DNA of 64,000 nt from CAZPQN01 sp964588795 (GTDB taxonomy: Bacteria > Fidelibacterota > UBA2242): contig CAZPQN010000007.1 of NCBI GenBank assembly GCA_964588795.1, forward strand, positions 23,008 to 87,007, in the 5' to 3' direction. Shown piece by piece: positions 54,350 to 62,868 of this stretch; position 1 is the first letter of the stretch, and each line of letters opens with the position of its first letter. Both the position numbers and the translations under genes were made by a program. Under the pieces are notes generated by a model. That model did no database searches and was not told where the DNA came from. It worked only from the letters and a program-made list of their open reading frames with translations.

Positions 54350-54856
54350 ATGATGCGCAGTCGAATTTATCTCATTGTCGCCCTTATCCTGATGAGTAGT
54401 ATCATGCAATGCGGGAAGCCGGACAATACCGCGATCGGTTATTGGGACGCGGCACTGGCCCTGATCAGTGATGCGGATTATAAAGGGGCGATCGTTCAAT
54501 ATGAAAAACTTGTACGCCACTATCCCGGGGACAGCCTGGCCGCCCCAGCCCTGTTCGCCATCGCTGATGTCTATAAAAACAATCTGGAGGATATCCCGGC
54601 CGCAGTCAAGGTTTACAAACGGGTGATGAAAAAATACCCCGCGACCGACCGGGCGGCCAATGCCCTGTTTATGATCGGTTACGTCTATGCCAACGAAGCC
54701 AAGGACCTGGCACGGGCCGAAAAGTACTACCGGCGTTTTTTAAAGGAATATCCCCAGCATATCCTAGCTCCGTCGGCAGACTGGGAACTGCGCAATCTCG
54801 GGAAATCACTCGATGAAATCCCGGAACTTCAGACGATAACCCAGGGCGAGAAATAA
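54350..54856 (+). CDS. Small TPR lipoprotein
   Basis: A 168-residue protein. The N-terminus ends SSIMQC, making C21 the likely lipid site with Gln at -1. Three TPR-type units follow (ALISDADYKGAIVQYEKLVRH, AVKVYKRVMKKYPATD, RAEKYYRRFLKEYP). AAGGAG at 54337-54342 sits 7 nt from ATG 54350, which fixes the start over a TTG one codon earlier. It resembles YfiO/YbgF-type scaffolds; the function is unknown. Next comes moxR after 13 bp. Confidence 0.72.
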   Translation: MMRSRIYLIVALILMSSIMQCGKPDNTAIGYWDAALALISDADYKGAIVQYEKLVRHYPGDSLAAPALFAIADVYKNNLEDIPAAVKVYKRVMKKYPATDRAANALFMIGYVYANEAKDLARAEKYYRRFLKEYPQHILAPSADWELRNLGKSLDEIPELQTITQGEK

Positions 54857-54869
54857 CGGAGTGCGGGCT

Positions 54870-55862
54870 ATGGGTTTCAATCTTTCAGAAGTGAATGAAC
54901 GTATCCGTCAGGAAAGTGCGTTCCTGACCAATGTCAGAAGCGAAATTGGCAAGGTAATCGTCGGCCAGGACAAACTGATCGAGCGTTTGCTCATTGGCCT
55001 GCTCTGCAACGGTCATATTTTGCTGGAGGGCGTCCCCGGACTGGCTAAATCTCTGACAATCAGTACACTGGCGCGCATCATCCGGGTCGGCTTCCGGCGC
55101 ATCCAGTTTACCCCGGATCTCTTGCCCGCCGACTTGATTGGCACACTGATCTATAACCAGAAAACCGGAACCTTCGAAACCAAGTTGGGTCCGATATTCA
55201 GTAATATTATTTTGGCGGATGAAATCAACCGCTCCCCGGCCAAAGTGCAATCCGCGCTTCTCGAAGCCATGCAGGAACGCCAGGTCACAATCGGGGACAA
55301 GAGCCATCCTCTCGATGATCCCTTCATGGTACTGGCGACTCAGAATCCCATCGAACAGGAGGGCACTTACCCGCTCCCGGAAGCCCAGGTGGATCGTTTC
55401 ATGCTGAAGGTCATTATCCACTATCCGAATAAGGAAGAGGAACTCGAAATCGTCAAGCGCATGGCGCATACCAATGGTCAGATTGCCGTCAATCCCATCA
55501 TCGGTGCGGACGACATCCGACGCACGCGCCAGGTGATCAACGATATCTATATCGACGAGAAAATCCATAAGTATATCGTTGACCTGGTCTATACGACCCG
55601 CGAACCCAAAAGCGCCAATCTGGCCGATATCGCTGACCTGATTGCCTATGGCGCCTCACCCCGTGCTTCGATCTACCTTGCCTTGGCCGCCAAAGCCCAC
55701 GCTTTTATCGAGCAACGCGGTTATGTCACTCCCGAAGATGTCCGGGAAGTCATCTGGGATGTTTTACGTCATCGCATCATCCTGACTTTCGAGGCGGAAG
55801 CGGAAGAGGTCAACGTCGAGGAAATCATCCGGCGCATCATTGATACCGTCGAAGTGCCTTGA
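54870..55862 (+). CDS. MoxR-family AAA+ ATPase
   Basis: A 330-residue MoxR chaperone-like ATPase. Walker A GVPGLAKS at 54-61, Walker B ILADEINRSPAKVQSALLEAMQERQ, sensor ATQNPIEQEGTYPLPEAQVDRF. Such proteins remodel vWA-domain partners. GGAG at 54858-54861 supports ATG 54870; a GTG at 54861 is possible but overlaps that site. The next gene is its usual DUF58 partner. Confidence 0.92.
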   Translation: MGFNLSEVNERIRQESAFLTNVRSEIGKVIVGQDKLIERLLIGLLCNGHILLEGVPGLAKSLTISTLARIIRVGFRRIQFTPDLLPADLIGTLIYNQKTGTFETKLGPIFSNIILADEINRSPAKVQSALLEAMQERQVTIGDKSHPLDDPFMVLATQNPIEQEGTYPLPEAQVDRFMLKVIIHYPNKEEELEIVKRMAHTNGQIAVNPIIGADDIRRTRQVINDIYIDEKIHKYIVDLVYTTREPKSANLADIADLIAYGASPRASIYLALAAKAHAFIEQRGYVTPEDVREVIWDVLRHRIILTFEAEAEEVNVEEIIRRIIDTVEVP

Positions 55863-55890
55863 TCCGTCGGAAATCTACCGCCTTTAACCT

Positions 55891-56769
55891 ATGATCGCCC
55901 GGGAAATCCTCAAACAGGTCCGTCAGATTGAACTGCGGACGCGCCATTTGGTCAACGACGTCTTCAGCGGCGAATATCACTCGGTCTTCAAAGGCCGCGG
56001 GATGGAATTTTCCGAGGTGCGCGAATACCAGTATGGCGACGATATTCGCACGATTGACTGGAACGTGACCGCCCGCTACAACCATCCTTATGTCAAGGTG
56101 CATGAGGAGGAACGGGAACTGAATGTCATGCTGGTTGTGGACGCCTCGCGCTCGGCGATGTTCGGGTCGGCAAGCAAATTCAAGTCCGAAATTGCCGCGG
56201 AAATCAGCGCCCTGTTGGCATTCTCCGCGATCAAAAACAATGACAAGGTAGGACTCCTGATATTTACCGATAAAGTGGAGAAGTTCATCCCACCCCGCAA
56301 AGGCAAACCCCACGCCCTGCGCGTCATCCGCGAAGTGCTCTACTACCAGCCTTCGTCGCCACAGACGAACATCCGGGTCGGTTTGGAACACCTGCTGAGA
56401 GGGCTGAAGCGTCGCGCCATCGTGTTCCTGATCTCTGATTTTAATGCCGACAATTACCTGAAACCTTTGCAGGTTTTGAACGAAAAACACGACGTGATCG
56501 CGATCCATCTGATTGATGAACGCGATCGGTCTCTGCCACCCGGCGGTCTGCTCAAACTGCAGGATGCCGAAAGCGGTGCGGAACTCTGGGTGGATACCAA
56601 TGACCGCGCCTTCCTTCAGCAATATCGCGACTGGGTCGGCGAGCGCTGGACGGAGCTGATCAATGCGACGCGCACGATGGGCCTCGACCTGATTCAAATT
56701 GATACTGCGCGTTCCTACGTTGACCCATTGGTTCAATTTTTCAAAATGCGGGAGCGACGGTTCCGGTAA
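55891..56769 (+). CDS. DUF58 (vWA-like) protein, MoxR partner
   Basis: A 292-residue DUF58 protein. The signature KGRGMEFSEVREYQYGDDIRTIDWNVTAR is present (about 34-63; DDIR-DWN core), followed by a vWA-like fold with a MIDAS-type VVDASRSAMF. Cytosolic in this form, without membrane segments. DUF58 and MoxR occur together in operons thought to help maturation of complexes in the envelope. It starts 28 bp after moxR. Confidence 0.9.
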   Translation: MIAREILKQVRQIELRTRHLVNDVFSGEYHSVFKGRGMEFSEVREYQYGDDIRTIDWNVTARYNHPYVKVHEEERELNVMLVVDASRSAMFGSASKFKSEIAAEISALLAFSAIKNNDKVGLLIFTDKVEKFIPPRKGKPHALRVIREVLYYQPSSPQTNIRVGLEHLLRGLKRRAIVFLISDFNADNYLKPLQVLNEKHDVIAIHLIDERDRSLPPGGLLKLQDAESGAELWVDTNDRAFLQQYRDWVGERWTELINATRTMGLDLIQIDTARSYVDPLVQFFKMRERRFR

Positions 56770-56770
56770 A

Positions 56771-57733
56771 ATGCTACCCGACTATTTTCCTCAACGACGA
56801 CTGTTTCGGCTCACGATTATACTGCTCGTTCTGGCTCTAATCTGCTCAGCTGAGGATGAATCCATCACGGTGACCACCGCGGTTGATACGACGATTGCCA
56901 CCATCGGCGATCGCATTACCCTGCATATCGGTTTGCATTATCCGGCGGGAACGCGCTTCAGCCTGCCGACTATTGACCGCCAGCTGGGGAAGTTCGAAGT
57001 TGTTGACCAGCGCTTACGCGAGCCGGTAAAGAAGCACCAGATGTACAGCCAGGACTGGCAGATTGTGCTGACGATTTTCGATACCGGACGGGTGGAAATC
57101 CCTGCTCTGACTCTGCAGGCGCGTAAAGCCACCGATACCACCGCCATCCTGACTTTTCAGACCATACCCCAAACGATTAATGTCTATTCGGTACTGGCAC
57201 CCGGCAACACCGAGATTAAAGACATCAAGCCACCCTTTCCCCTGAGTCGGCGGATTCCCTGGGGCGCAGTACTTTTTATTTTATTGACCGCGGGTATTTG
57301 TGGTGGCGGCTATTGGTATTATAAAAGGTGGCGCCAGCGCAACCTCCCGCCGCTGATTGATGAGACCTATTTAGAAGCACCGCATACCGTAGCCCTGCAG
57401 AAATTAGATGCTCTGAAAACCCTCGATAGATCAACCAGCGAAGCAATCCGCCAACAGTGTTTTAAGATTTCCGAGATTCTGCGTGAATATCTGGAACGAC
57501 GCTATTTCATACGGGCTCTGGAACTCAGCACCGCGGAAATTCTCGCCGCTTTCCAGATCGTTGATATAATCCCCGCCGCGGCGCAGGCCTTTGGGCAGGA
57601 ATTCATGGAGCTCGACCTGATAAAATTTGCCAATCAACCTCCCGCCGTCAGTCGTTTATCTGAACTGATTGAGCGGGCCTATTTCTGTATAGATTTAACC
57701 AAACGCGAACAATTTCTAAGGAGGATCGTGTGA
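56771..57733 (+). CDS. BatD/DUF4381-like membrane protein
   Basis: A 320-residue protein with a signal/anchor segment (about 10-29), a beta-rich extracytoplasmic part (VTTAVDTTIATIGDRITLHIGL style, typical of BatD domains), one membrane segment (about 162-182) and a cytoplasmic helical tail of 130 residues. Start ATG 56771 directly follows the DUF58 stop; longer readings lie inside DUF58. The third gene of the MoxR-DUF58-BatD set. Overlaps the ABC ATPase gene by GTGA, tying this set to the GldA-like transporter. Confidence 0.78.
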   Translation: MLPDYFPQRRLFRLTIILLVLALICSAEDESITVTTAVDTTIATIGDRITLHIGLHYPAGTRFSLPTIDRQLGKFEVVDQRLREPVKKHQMYSQDWQIVLTIFDTGRVEIPALTLQARKATDTTAILTFQTIPQTINVYSVLAPGNTEIKDIKPPFPLSRRIPWGAVLFILLTAGICGGGYWYYKRWRQRNLPPLIDETYLEAPHTVALQKLDALKTLDRSTSEAIRQQCFKISEILREYLERRYFIRALELSTAEILAAFQIVDIIPAAAQAFGQEFMELDLIKFANQPPAVSRLSELIERAYFCIDLTKREQFLRRIV

Positions 57734-58677
57734 TAGAGGTAAATAACCTTGTAAAACATTACGGTTCCGTCAAAGCGGTGGACGACATTTCCTTTACTGT
57801 GGAAAGGGGTGAAATCCTCGGCTTTTTAGGGCCGAATGCCGCCGGTAAGACCACGACGATGCGGGTCATCACCGGCTTTCTACCGGCTTCGGCTGGTACC
57901 GTCAGAGTTGCCGGCTTCGAGGTCTTCGAACAGGCGCTGGAAGTGAAAAAAAGGATCGGCTATTTGCCGGAAAATCCGCCTGTATATTTTGATATGCGGG
58001 TGCGGGATTATTTAAAATTCGTGGCCACCATCAAGGGCGTCGAACCCAAGGCCATCAACGTCGAAGTCGCACGCGTCGCGGAACGCATGTCAATCACCGA
58101 GGTGATGGACAATCTCATCGGCAAGCTTTCCAAAGGCTATAAACAGCGCGTCGGTTTCGCCCAAGCCTTGCTCAACAATCCGCCGGTGCTGATTCTCGAT
58201 GAGCCAACCAACGGGCTCGATCCCCGGCAGATTATCGAGGTGCGCGAAATCATCCGCAGTCTCGGGCAGGATCATACCGTCATTCTCTCGACGCACATCC
58301 TGCCAGAGGTCAGCATGACTTGCAGTCGCATCGCGATCATCAACGAAGGGAAGCTGGTCAAAATCGACACGCCCGAAAACCTGACCGCCCAGATCCAGGG
58401 CTCCGAATCCATCACGCTGGAAATCGAAGGTCCGGTGGTTGATGTGCAGTCTGCCTTAGCCCAGGCGACTAACGTTACCTCGGTCAGCGTTCAGCCGACG
58501 CGCCGGGATGACGTGGCCATTTACAAAGTGGAATCCCAACGCGGATCCGATATTCGCAAAGCATTGGCGGCGCTGATCGTCGGCAAGAGCTGGGGTCTGT
58601 TAGGCATGAAATCGGAAACACTGAGCCTGGAAGATATCTTCCTGCGGCTAACCACCAAGGAAGAGGAGGTCAACTGA
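57730..58677 (+). CDS. GldA-like ABC transporter ATPase
   Basis: A 315-residue ABC ATPase: Walker A GPNAAGKTT (Ala in place of the usual Gly), GYLPENPPVY, signature LSKGYKQRVGFAQAL, Walker B VLILDEPTNGLDP, and a C-terminal extension of about 90 residues as in GldA/CcmA-type exporters. GTG start overlaps the BatD-like stop. It forms one transporter with the two following genes; in gliding Bacteroidetes GldA-F-G is linked to motility, but similar sets occur in non-gliding bacteria. Confidence 0.88.
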   Translation: MIEVNNLVKHYGSVKAVDDISFTVERGEILGFLGPNAAGKTTTMRVITGFLPASAGTVRVAGFEVFEQALEVKKRIGYLPENPPVYFDMRVRDYLKFVATIKGVEPKAINVEVARVAERMSITEVMDNLIGKLSKGYKQRVGFAQALLNNPPVLILDEPTNGLDPRQIIEVREIIRSLGQDHTVILSTHILPEVSMTCSRIAIINEGKLVKIDTPENLTAQIQGSESITLEIEGPVVDVQSALAQATNVTSVSVQPTRRDDVAIYKVESQRGSDIRKALAALIVGKSWGLLGMKSETLSLEDIFLRLTTKEEEVN

Positions 58678-58678
58678 G

Positions 58679-59449
58679 ATGTCGAACGTCTATTCAATAT
58701 TCAAACGCGATTTGAAAGGCTACTTTTCCTCGCCGATTGCCTATGTGGTGATCGGGTTGTTTCTCATCGTTACAGGCATCTTCTTTTATCTGCTTTTATC
58801 GAGCTTCCTGCAGTACAGTTACGCCGTGATGATGCAGAGACAGGGACAGGTGGCTGTCAATGTCAACCTGATGATGATTCGCCCGTTTCTGCTGAACATG
58901 AGTGTCATCGTGCTGTTCGTGATTCCCATGATCACGATGCGCAGTTTCAGCGAGGAGAAAAAGAGCGGCACCATGGAACTGTTACTGACTTCGCCGCTCA
59001 CCAACTGGCAGATCATTTTGGGTAAGTTTTTCGCCACCTATCTGCTGTATTTCACCATGGTGGGGGTGACTTTCCTCTTCATGGTCTTTTTGTTAATCTG
59101 GGGCAAGCCGGCATTCTGGCCAATCGTGATGGGTTATTTAGGTATTCTGCTGATGGGCGCCGCGCTGGTCGCACTGGGCAATTTCATTTCGTCGCTGACC
59201 GAGAACCAGATCGTTGCGGCGGTTGGCACGTTTGGGGCCACGATGCTGTTGTGGGTTATCGGATTTGCGGGCGATTTCACCGGCAAGATTCTCGGCGAGC
59301 TTTTCAAGTACCTGTCGATTGTCAATCATTTCGAGGATTTTTCGAAAGGCGTTTTCGATACCGGGCACTTCGTCTATTATCTCTCGCTCGCCTTCCTGAT
59401 GTTATTTTTGACCTATCAGTCTATTGAATCAGCCAAATGGAGAGGATAA
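58679..59449 (+). CDS. GldF-like ABC-2 permease
   Basis: A 256-residue permease with six membrane segments. The string MITMRSFSEEKKSGTMELLLTSPLTNWQIILGKF is the ABC-2 hallmark (core EEKKSGTMELLLTSP). One base separates it from the ATPase gene and three from the next, so all are translated together. Confidence 0.88.
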   Translation: MSNVYSIFKRDLKGYFSSPIAYVVIGLFLIVTGIFFYLLLSSFLQYSYAVMMQRQGQVAVNVNLMMIRPFLLNMSVIVLFVIPMITMRSFSEEKKSGTMELLLTSPLTNWQIILGKFFATYLLYFTMVGVTFLFMVFLLIWGKPAFWPIVMGYLGILLMGAALVALGNFISSLTENQIVAAVGTFGATMLLWVIGFAGDFTGKILGELFKYLSIVNHFEDFSKGVFDTGHFVYYLSLAFLMLFLTYQSIESAKWRG

Positions 59450-59452
59450 GCG

Positions 59453-60970
59453 ATGAAACTCTATAAATGGATATTAACCGGCGGACTCGCGCTGCTGCTC
59501 GTGGGTCTGATCGTCTATTCGATCATGAATGTCTGGGATTGGAAATCGATCCTGTTGCTGGTGGCAGGTGGCGCCGCGACGATTTTCGCCCTGGTGCAGC
59601 TTGATATTAAAAACCTGCTGAAAAACCGGCGTCTGATCTATGGCGGAAACATGGCGCTGATTGTGCTGTTGGTAGTTGCCATTCTCGGATTAGTGAACTT
59701 TTTCCTGGCGCGCCACACCTGGCGCCTGGACACGACCAGCAGTCGAACCTTCAGCCTGTCTGACCAGACCATCAAGGTTTTAAAGAACTTGAAAAAGGAC
59801 ATCCAGATTTACGCCTTTGCCAAGGATATCAACAAGGGACCAATAGAAGATAAACTGAATGAGTTCCGGCACTATTCGCGCAAACTCAGCTGGGAGATCA
59901 TCGATCCGGACGAGAAACCGGCAATGGCGCGGCAGTACAAAGTCAAGGATTACGGCAATCTCGTCATTCTTTGCGAAGGCAAGGAGGAACAGATTCCCAA
60001 TTTCTCCGAGGAATCCATCACCAACGCCATCATCAAAGTCACCCGCGAGGGACGCAAGAAAGTCGCTTTCCTCACCGGACACGGCGAAGGCAGTATCAAC
60101 AGCGCCGACCGTGACGGTTTCGAGAATGCGAAAAAAGCCATCCTCGAGCAAAATTACGAAGTCGAGGAATTATTACTGGCGGACAAGGACTCCATACCTG
60201 CGGATGTGTACGTTGTGGTGGTCGCCGGACCGAAAAAGAATCTGTTCGACAAGGAACTGAATCTGCTGACCAATTATCTTGAAAATGGCGGCAGTGCGCT
60301 TTTTATGGTGGATCCGCGTCCCTCTGCCGGTCTGGTTTCCTATCTGCAGAACTGGTACGTGGATGTGGGCGACAATTTGGTGATTGACGCCAGCGGCTTC
60401 GGGCGTATTTTTGGCGCCAGCCCGGATGTGCCGTTGGTTTCCACATACACTTCCCACTCGATCGTCAAAGATATGGGCGGAGTAATGACCTTCTTCCCGG
60501 TCGCCCGCCGCGTCAAGCCGCGCGATACGGGTGACAATTATAATGTAACGGTGGAAGAATTGCTCCAGACCGGCCCGCAGAGTTTCGCCGTAAAAAATGT
60601 CGAGGAAGTGTATCGCACGGGGCGGGTTGCACAAAGTGCGGCTGATGAACGCGGACCGATTTCCCTGGCCTGCGCCGTTAGTCTCGATGCTAAAAAGGGT
60701 GAACGCAAAACCCGCCTGGTCGTTGTCGGCGATTCCGATTTTGCCGCCAATGCCTATTTCGGAAATCAAGCCAACGGCGATCTGTTCATGAACATGGTCA
60801 GCTGGCTGTTGGCGGATGAAGACCTGATTTCCATCCGCCCCAAAGACCCGGAAATCCGCATGGTGAACATGACCCCCGGTCAGACCAAAACCGTCTTCTG
60901 GTTGACGGTTATTGTTCTGCCGGTGATCGCCTTTGGTGTGGCGATTTTGGTCTTCGTGCGGAGGAAGTAA
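59453..60970 (+). CDS. GldG-like ABC transporter auxiliary protein
   Basis: A 505-residue protein with two or three N-terminal membrane segments (to about 87), a large extracytoplasmic ABC_transp_aux domain (DTTSSRTFSLSDQTIKVLKNL, KVAFLTGHGEG, VVVVAGPKKNLFDKEL, ALFMVDPRP, VVGDSDFAAN) and a C-terminal membrane segment followed by VRRK. This is the GldG layout. Substrate of the transporter unknown. Confidence 0.87.
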   Translation: MKLYKWILTGGLALLLVGLIVYSIMNVWDWKSILLLVAGGAATIFALVQLDIKNLLKNRRLIYGGNMALIVLLVVAILGLVNFFLARHTWRLDTTSSRTFSLSDQTIKVLKNLKKDIQIYAFAKDINKGPIEDKLNEFRHYSRKLSWEIIDPDEKPAMARQYKVKDYGNLVILCEGKEEQIPNFSEESITNAIIKVTREGRKKVAFLTGHGEGSINSADRDGFENAKKAILEQNYEVEELLLADKDSIPADVYVVVVAGPKKNLFDKELNLLTNYLENGGSALFMVDPRPSAGLVSYLQNWYVDVGDNLVIDASGFGRIFGASPDVPLVSTYTSHSIVKDMGGVMTFFPVARRVKPRDTGDNYNVTVEELLQTGPQSFAVKNVEEVYRTGRVAQSAADERGPISLACAVSLDAKKGERKTRLVVVGDSDFAANAYFGNQANGDLFMNMVSWLLADEDLISIRPKDPEIRMVNMTPGQTKTVFWLTVIVLPVIAFGVAILVFVRRK

Positions 60971-60973
60971 GCC

Positions 60974-62338
60974 ATGAAAGGCAAAACCACTCTGATTCTG
61001 CTCGGGATATTCGTCGTCCTGTTTGCGCTAATCTATTTCTTTGATGTCAAGGGCGGTGAAAAACGTTCTGCCCGTGAAAAGCAGACCAAACAATTGTTTC
61101 AGGTCAGCAAGGATGAAATCATCCAGGCGGAATTCATCACCGGCGAACGGATCGTCTGTGATAAAAGCTCCGGCAGTTGGGAAATTACTACACCCGTCCG
61201 GACGGCCGGTGATACCGCGACCATCGAATATAACCTCGGACAAATCGTTGAGGCGAATATCGAACGCACGATTGCTGATTCGGTTGAGGATTTAACAGCG
61301 TATGGTCTGGCCATGCCGCGGGGCGTGGTTCGGTTGATGTCGAAGGATTCGACGATTGCCACGCTCCTGATCGGTGACGAAAATCCCACCGGCACTCTGA
61401 TTTTCGTTAAACGCGCCGATGAAGCGGCGGTCTATACCACTGCTAAAACGCTGTGGAGCAACGTCAGTAAATCGCTTTTTGATTTGCGCGATAAACAAAC
61501 CATGCACATTCGCACCGCGGATGTGCGGCGGCTCGAATTGAATTCCGTGAAGAAGGGCAAGGTCGTGTTGGAAAAAAGCGGCGATAACTGGCAAATCCTC
61601 CAGCCGGTGCCAATCGCCGCCAACAGCAATGAAGTGACTTCGCTCCTCAATCGGTTGGCGAATGGACGCGTCAAGAACTTCATCGCCGAAGAGCCAACCA
61701 ATTTAGCTCGATACGGCTTCAATCGCCCGCGGCTTACGATGAACCTTTTCATCGGGGAGAGTCTGGCGAAGACTTCGTTTGTTGTTGGCGATACCGCGCG
61801 CAACGACGGTGGTGGCTTCTACGCCAGGGAAGAAACCCGCAAACCGGTCTTTACCCTCGAAAACTGGGCCGTGGATAATCTGACCAAAGGCGCCTTCGAC
61901 TTACAGAACAAGAAACTCACCGGCTTCGATGGCAGGAGCGCCGATCGCGTCGTCTGGCGTCTCGATAACCGCGAATACGCCGCGTTGAAAATCGATACCA
62001 CGAACTGGCTGATCGTTGCGCCGGATACCGTTCAGGTGGATGAAACGCTCTTTCAACGCTGGCTGGAGGCGCTCGGTGATTTCAGCGTTGATGAACTGGA
62101 AGCGTACCAACCCAAACCGCTCGCGAGCTACGGACTCGATCTGCCACGCCTGCGGGTAACGATCTTCAAAGGCGATACCCAGCTGGGAACCATTTTAGTC
62201 GGCAAACAAATCAAAGAAGATTACTATGTCAAGGCTGGTAGTGCCCCGTACGTCTACCGCATCCGCAAATATACCTACGAGCGTATAGCCAAGAAACCGG
62301 ATGACTTGCGGCGTAAGATGCCAGAGAAGGCGAAGTAA
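60974..62338 (+). CDS. DUF4340 protein with three tandem repeats
   Basis: A 454-residue protein with one N-terminal membrane anchor (about 6-23) and a soluble part made of three related units of about 137 residues. Landmarks repeat in register: AYGLAMPR at 109-116, RYGFNRPR at 246-253 and SYGLDLPR at 385-392, each followed by a Gly-Asp/Gly-Lys turn (LLIGDE, FVVGDT, ILVGKQ) and a tyrosine-rich strand. DUF4340 genes commonly follow GldG-like genes. Likely a periplasmic partner of the transporter. The operon ends 22 bp later at a strong terminator. Confidence 0.85.
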   Translation: MKGKTTLILLGIFVVLFALIYFFDVKGGEKRSAREKQTKQLFQVSKDEIIQAEFITGERIVCDKSSGSWEITTPVRTAGDTATIEYNLGQIVEANIERTIADSVEDLTAYGLAMPRGVVRLMSKDSTIATLLIGDENPTGTLIFVKRADEAAVYTTAKTLWSNVSKSLFDLRDKQTMHIRTADVRRLELNSVKKGKVVLEKSGDNWQILQPVPIAANSNEVTSLLNRLANGRVKNFIAEEPTNLARYGFNRPRLTMNLFIGESLAKTSFVVGDTARNDGGGFYAREETRKPVFTLENWAVDNLTKGAFDLQNKKLTGFDGRSADRVVWRLDNREYAALKIDTTNWLIVAPDTVQVDETLFQRWLEALGDFSVDELEAYQPKPLASYGLDLPRLRVTIFKGDTQLGTILVGKQIKEDYYVKAGSAPYVYRIRKYTYERIAKKPDDLRRKMPEKAK

Positions 62339-62359
62339 ATCACCAAGCTTATGTGTACA

Positions 62360-62395
62360 AAAACCTCCCGTCGGAATAACCTGCGGGAGGTTTTT
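62360..62395. terminator. Strong bidirectional terminator between convergent genes
   Basis: AAAACCTCCCG (62360-62370) pairs perfectly with CGGGAGGTTTT (62384-62394), followed by T to 62395; loop of 13 nt. The A-run on the left gives a U-tract on the minus strand too, so it can end both the DUF4340 transcript and the convergent minus-strand gene. Confidence 0.92.
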
Positions 62396-62423
62396 GTATT
62401 GAAGAATCAGATTAGATTTCTGA

Positions 62424-62855
62424 TCATTTTATCAGAAGACACTTCCGAGTTGCGATGAATTCCCCTGCAATCAGTTTGTAGAAATAGACGCCAGAGGGGA
62501 GGTTGCGTGCATTCCAGGTGATGGAATAATACCCGGCTGGCTGAGTCGCATTGACCAGCGTCTCGATCAGCCTGCCCTGCAGATCGTAAACCTCGAGCCT
62601 GACAAAGACTCTTTCTGGCAGGTCGTAATTGAAATGCGTCACGGGATTGAAGGGATTGGGATAGGCCGGCTTGAGGGCAAACTGCTGCGGGATGGCAACG
62701 GTCTCGGCTTCCGGAGTGGTTTCACCGGTCATTTCCCGAACCGCATCGGCGGCTTCGGTATCCGGGTACTTCGCCAGAATCTGGGCAAAGATGTTGGCCG
62801 AACATTTTCCAATTGATTTTGCCAGATCGCCGGATTGGTTTTCCATTTCCTGCAT
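62424..62855 (-). CDS. C-terminal fragment with type A T9SS sorting domain (frame-broken)
   Basis: A 143-residue reading frame. Residues about 60-143 are a T9SS type A sorting domain (PAYPNPFNPVTHFNYDLP, YDLQGRLIETLV, NLPSGVYFYKL). Cargo of T9SS needs a signal peptide, which is absent. The same frame is open upstream of this ATG to 62939 and reads protein-like (ILNAYWIAWALYEQGWV), so the real N-terminal part must come from the other frame through a +1 shift between 62869 and 62939, or from another gene joined wrongly here. ATG 62855 has no ribosome-binding site and is unlikely to be a true start. Confidence 0.65.
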   Translation of the reverse strand: MQEMENQSGDLAKSIGKCSANIFAQILAKYPDTEAADAVREMTGETTPEAETVAIPQQFALKPAYPNPFNPVTHFNYDLPERVFVRLEVYDLQGRLIETLVNATQPAGYYSITWNARNLPSGVYFYKLIAGEFIATRKCLLIK

Positions 62856-62868
62856 AACCCAGCCCTGT

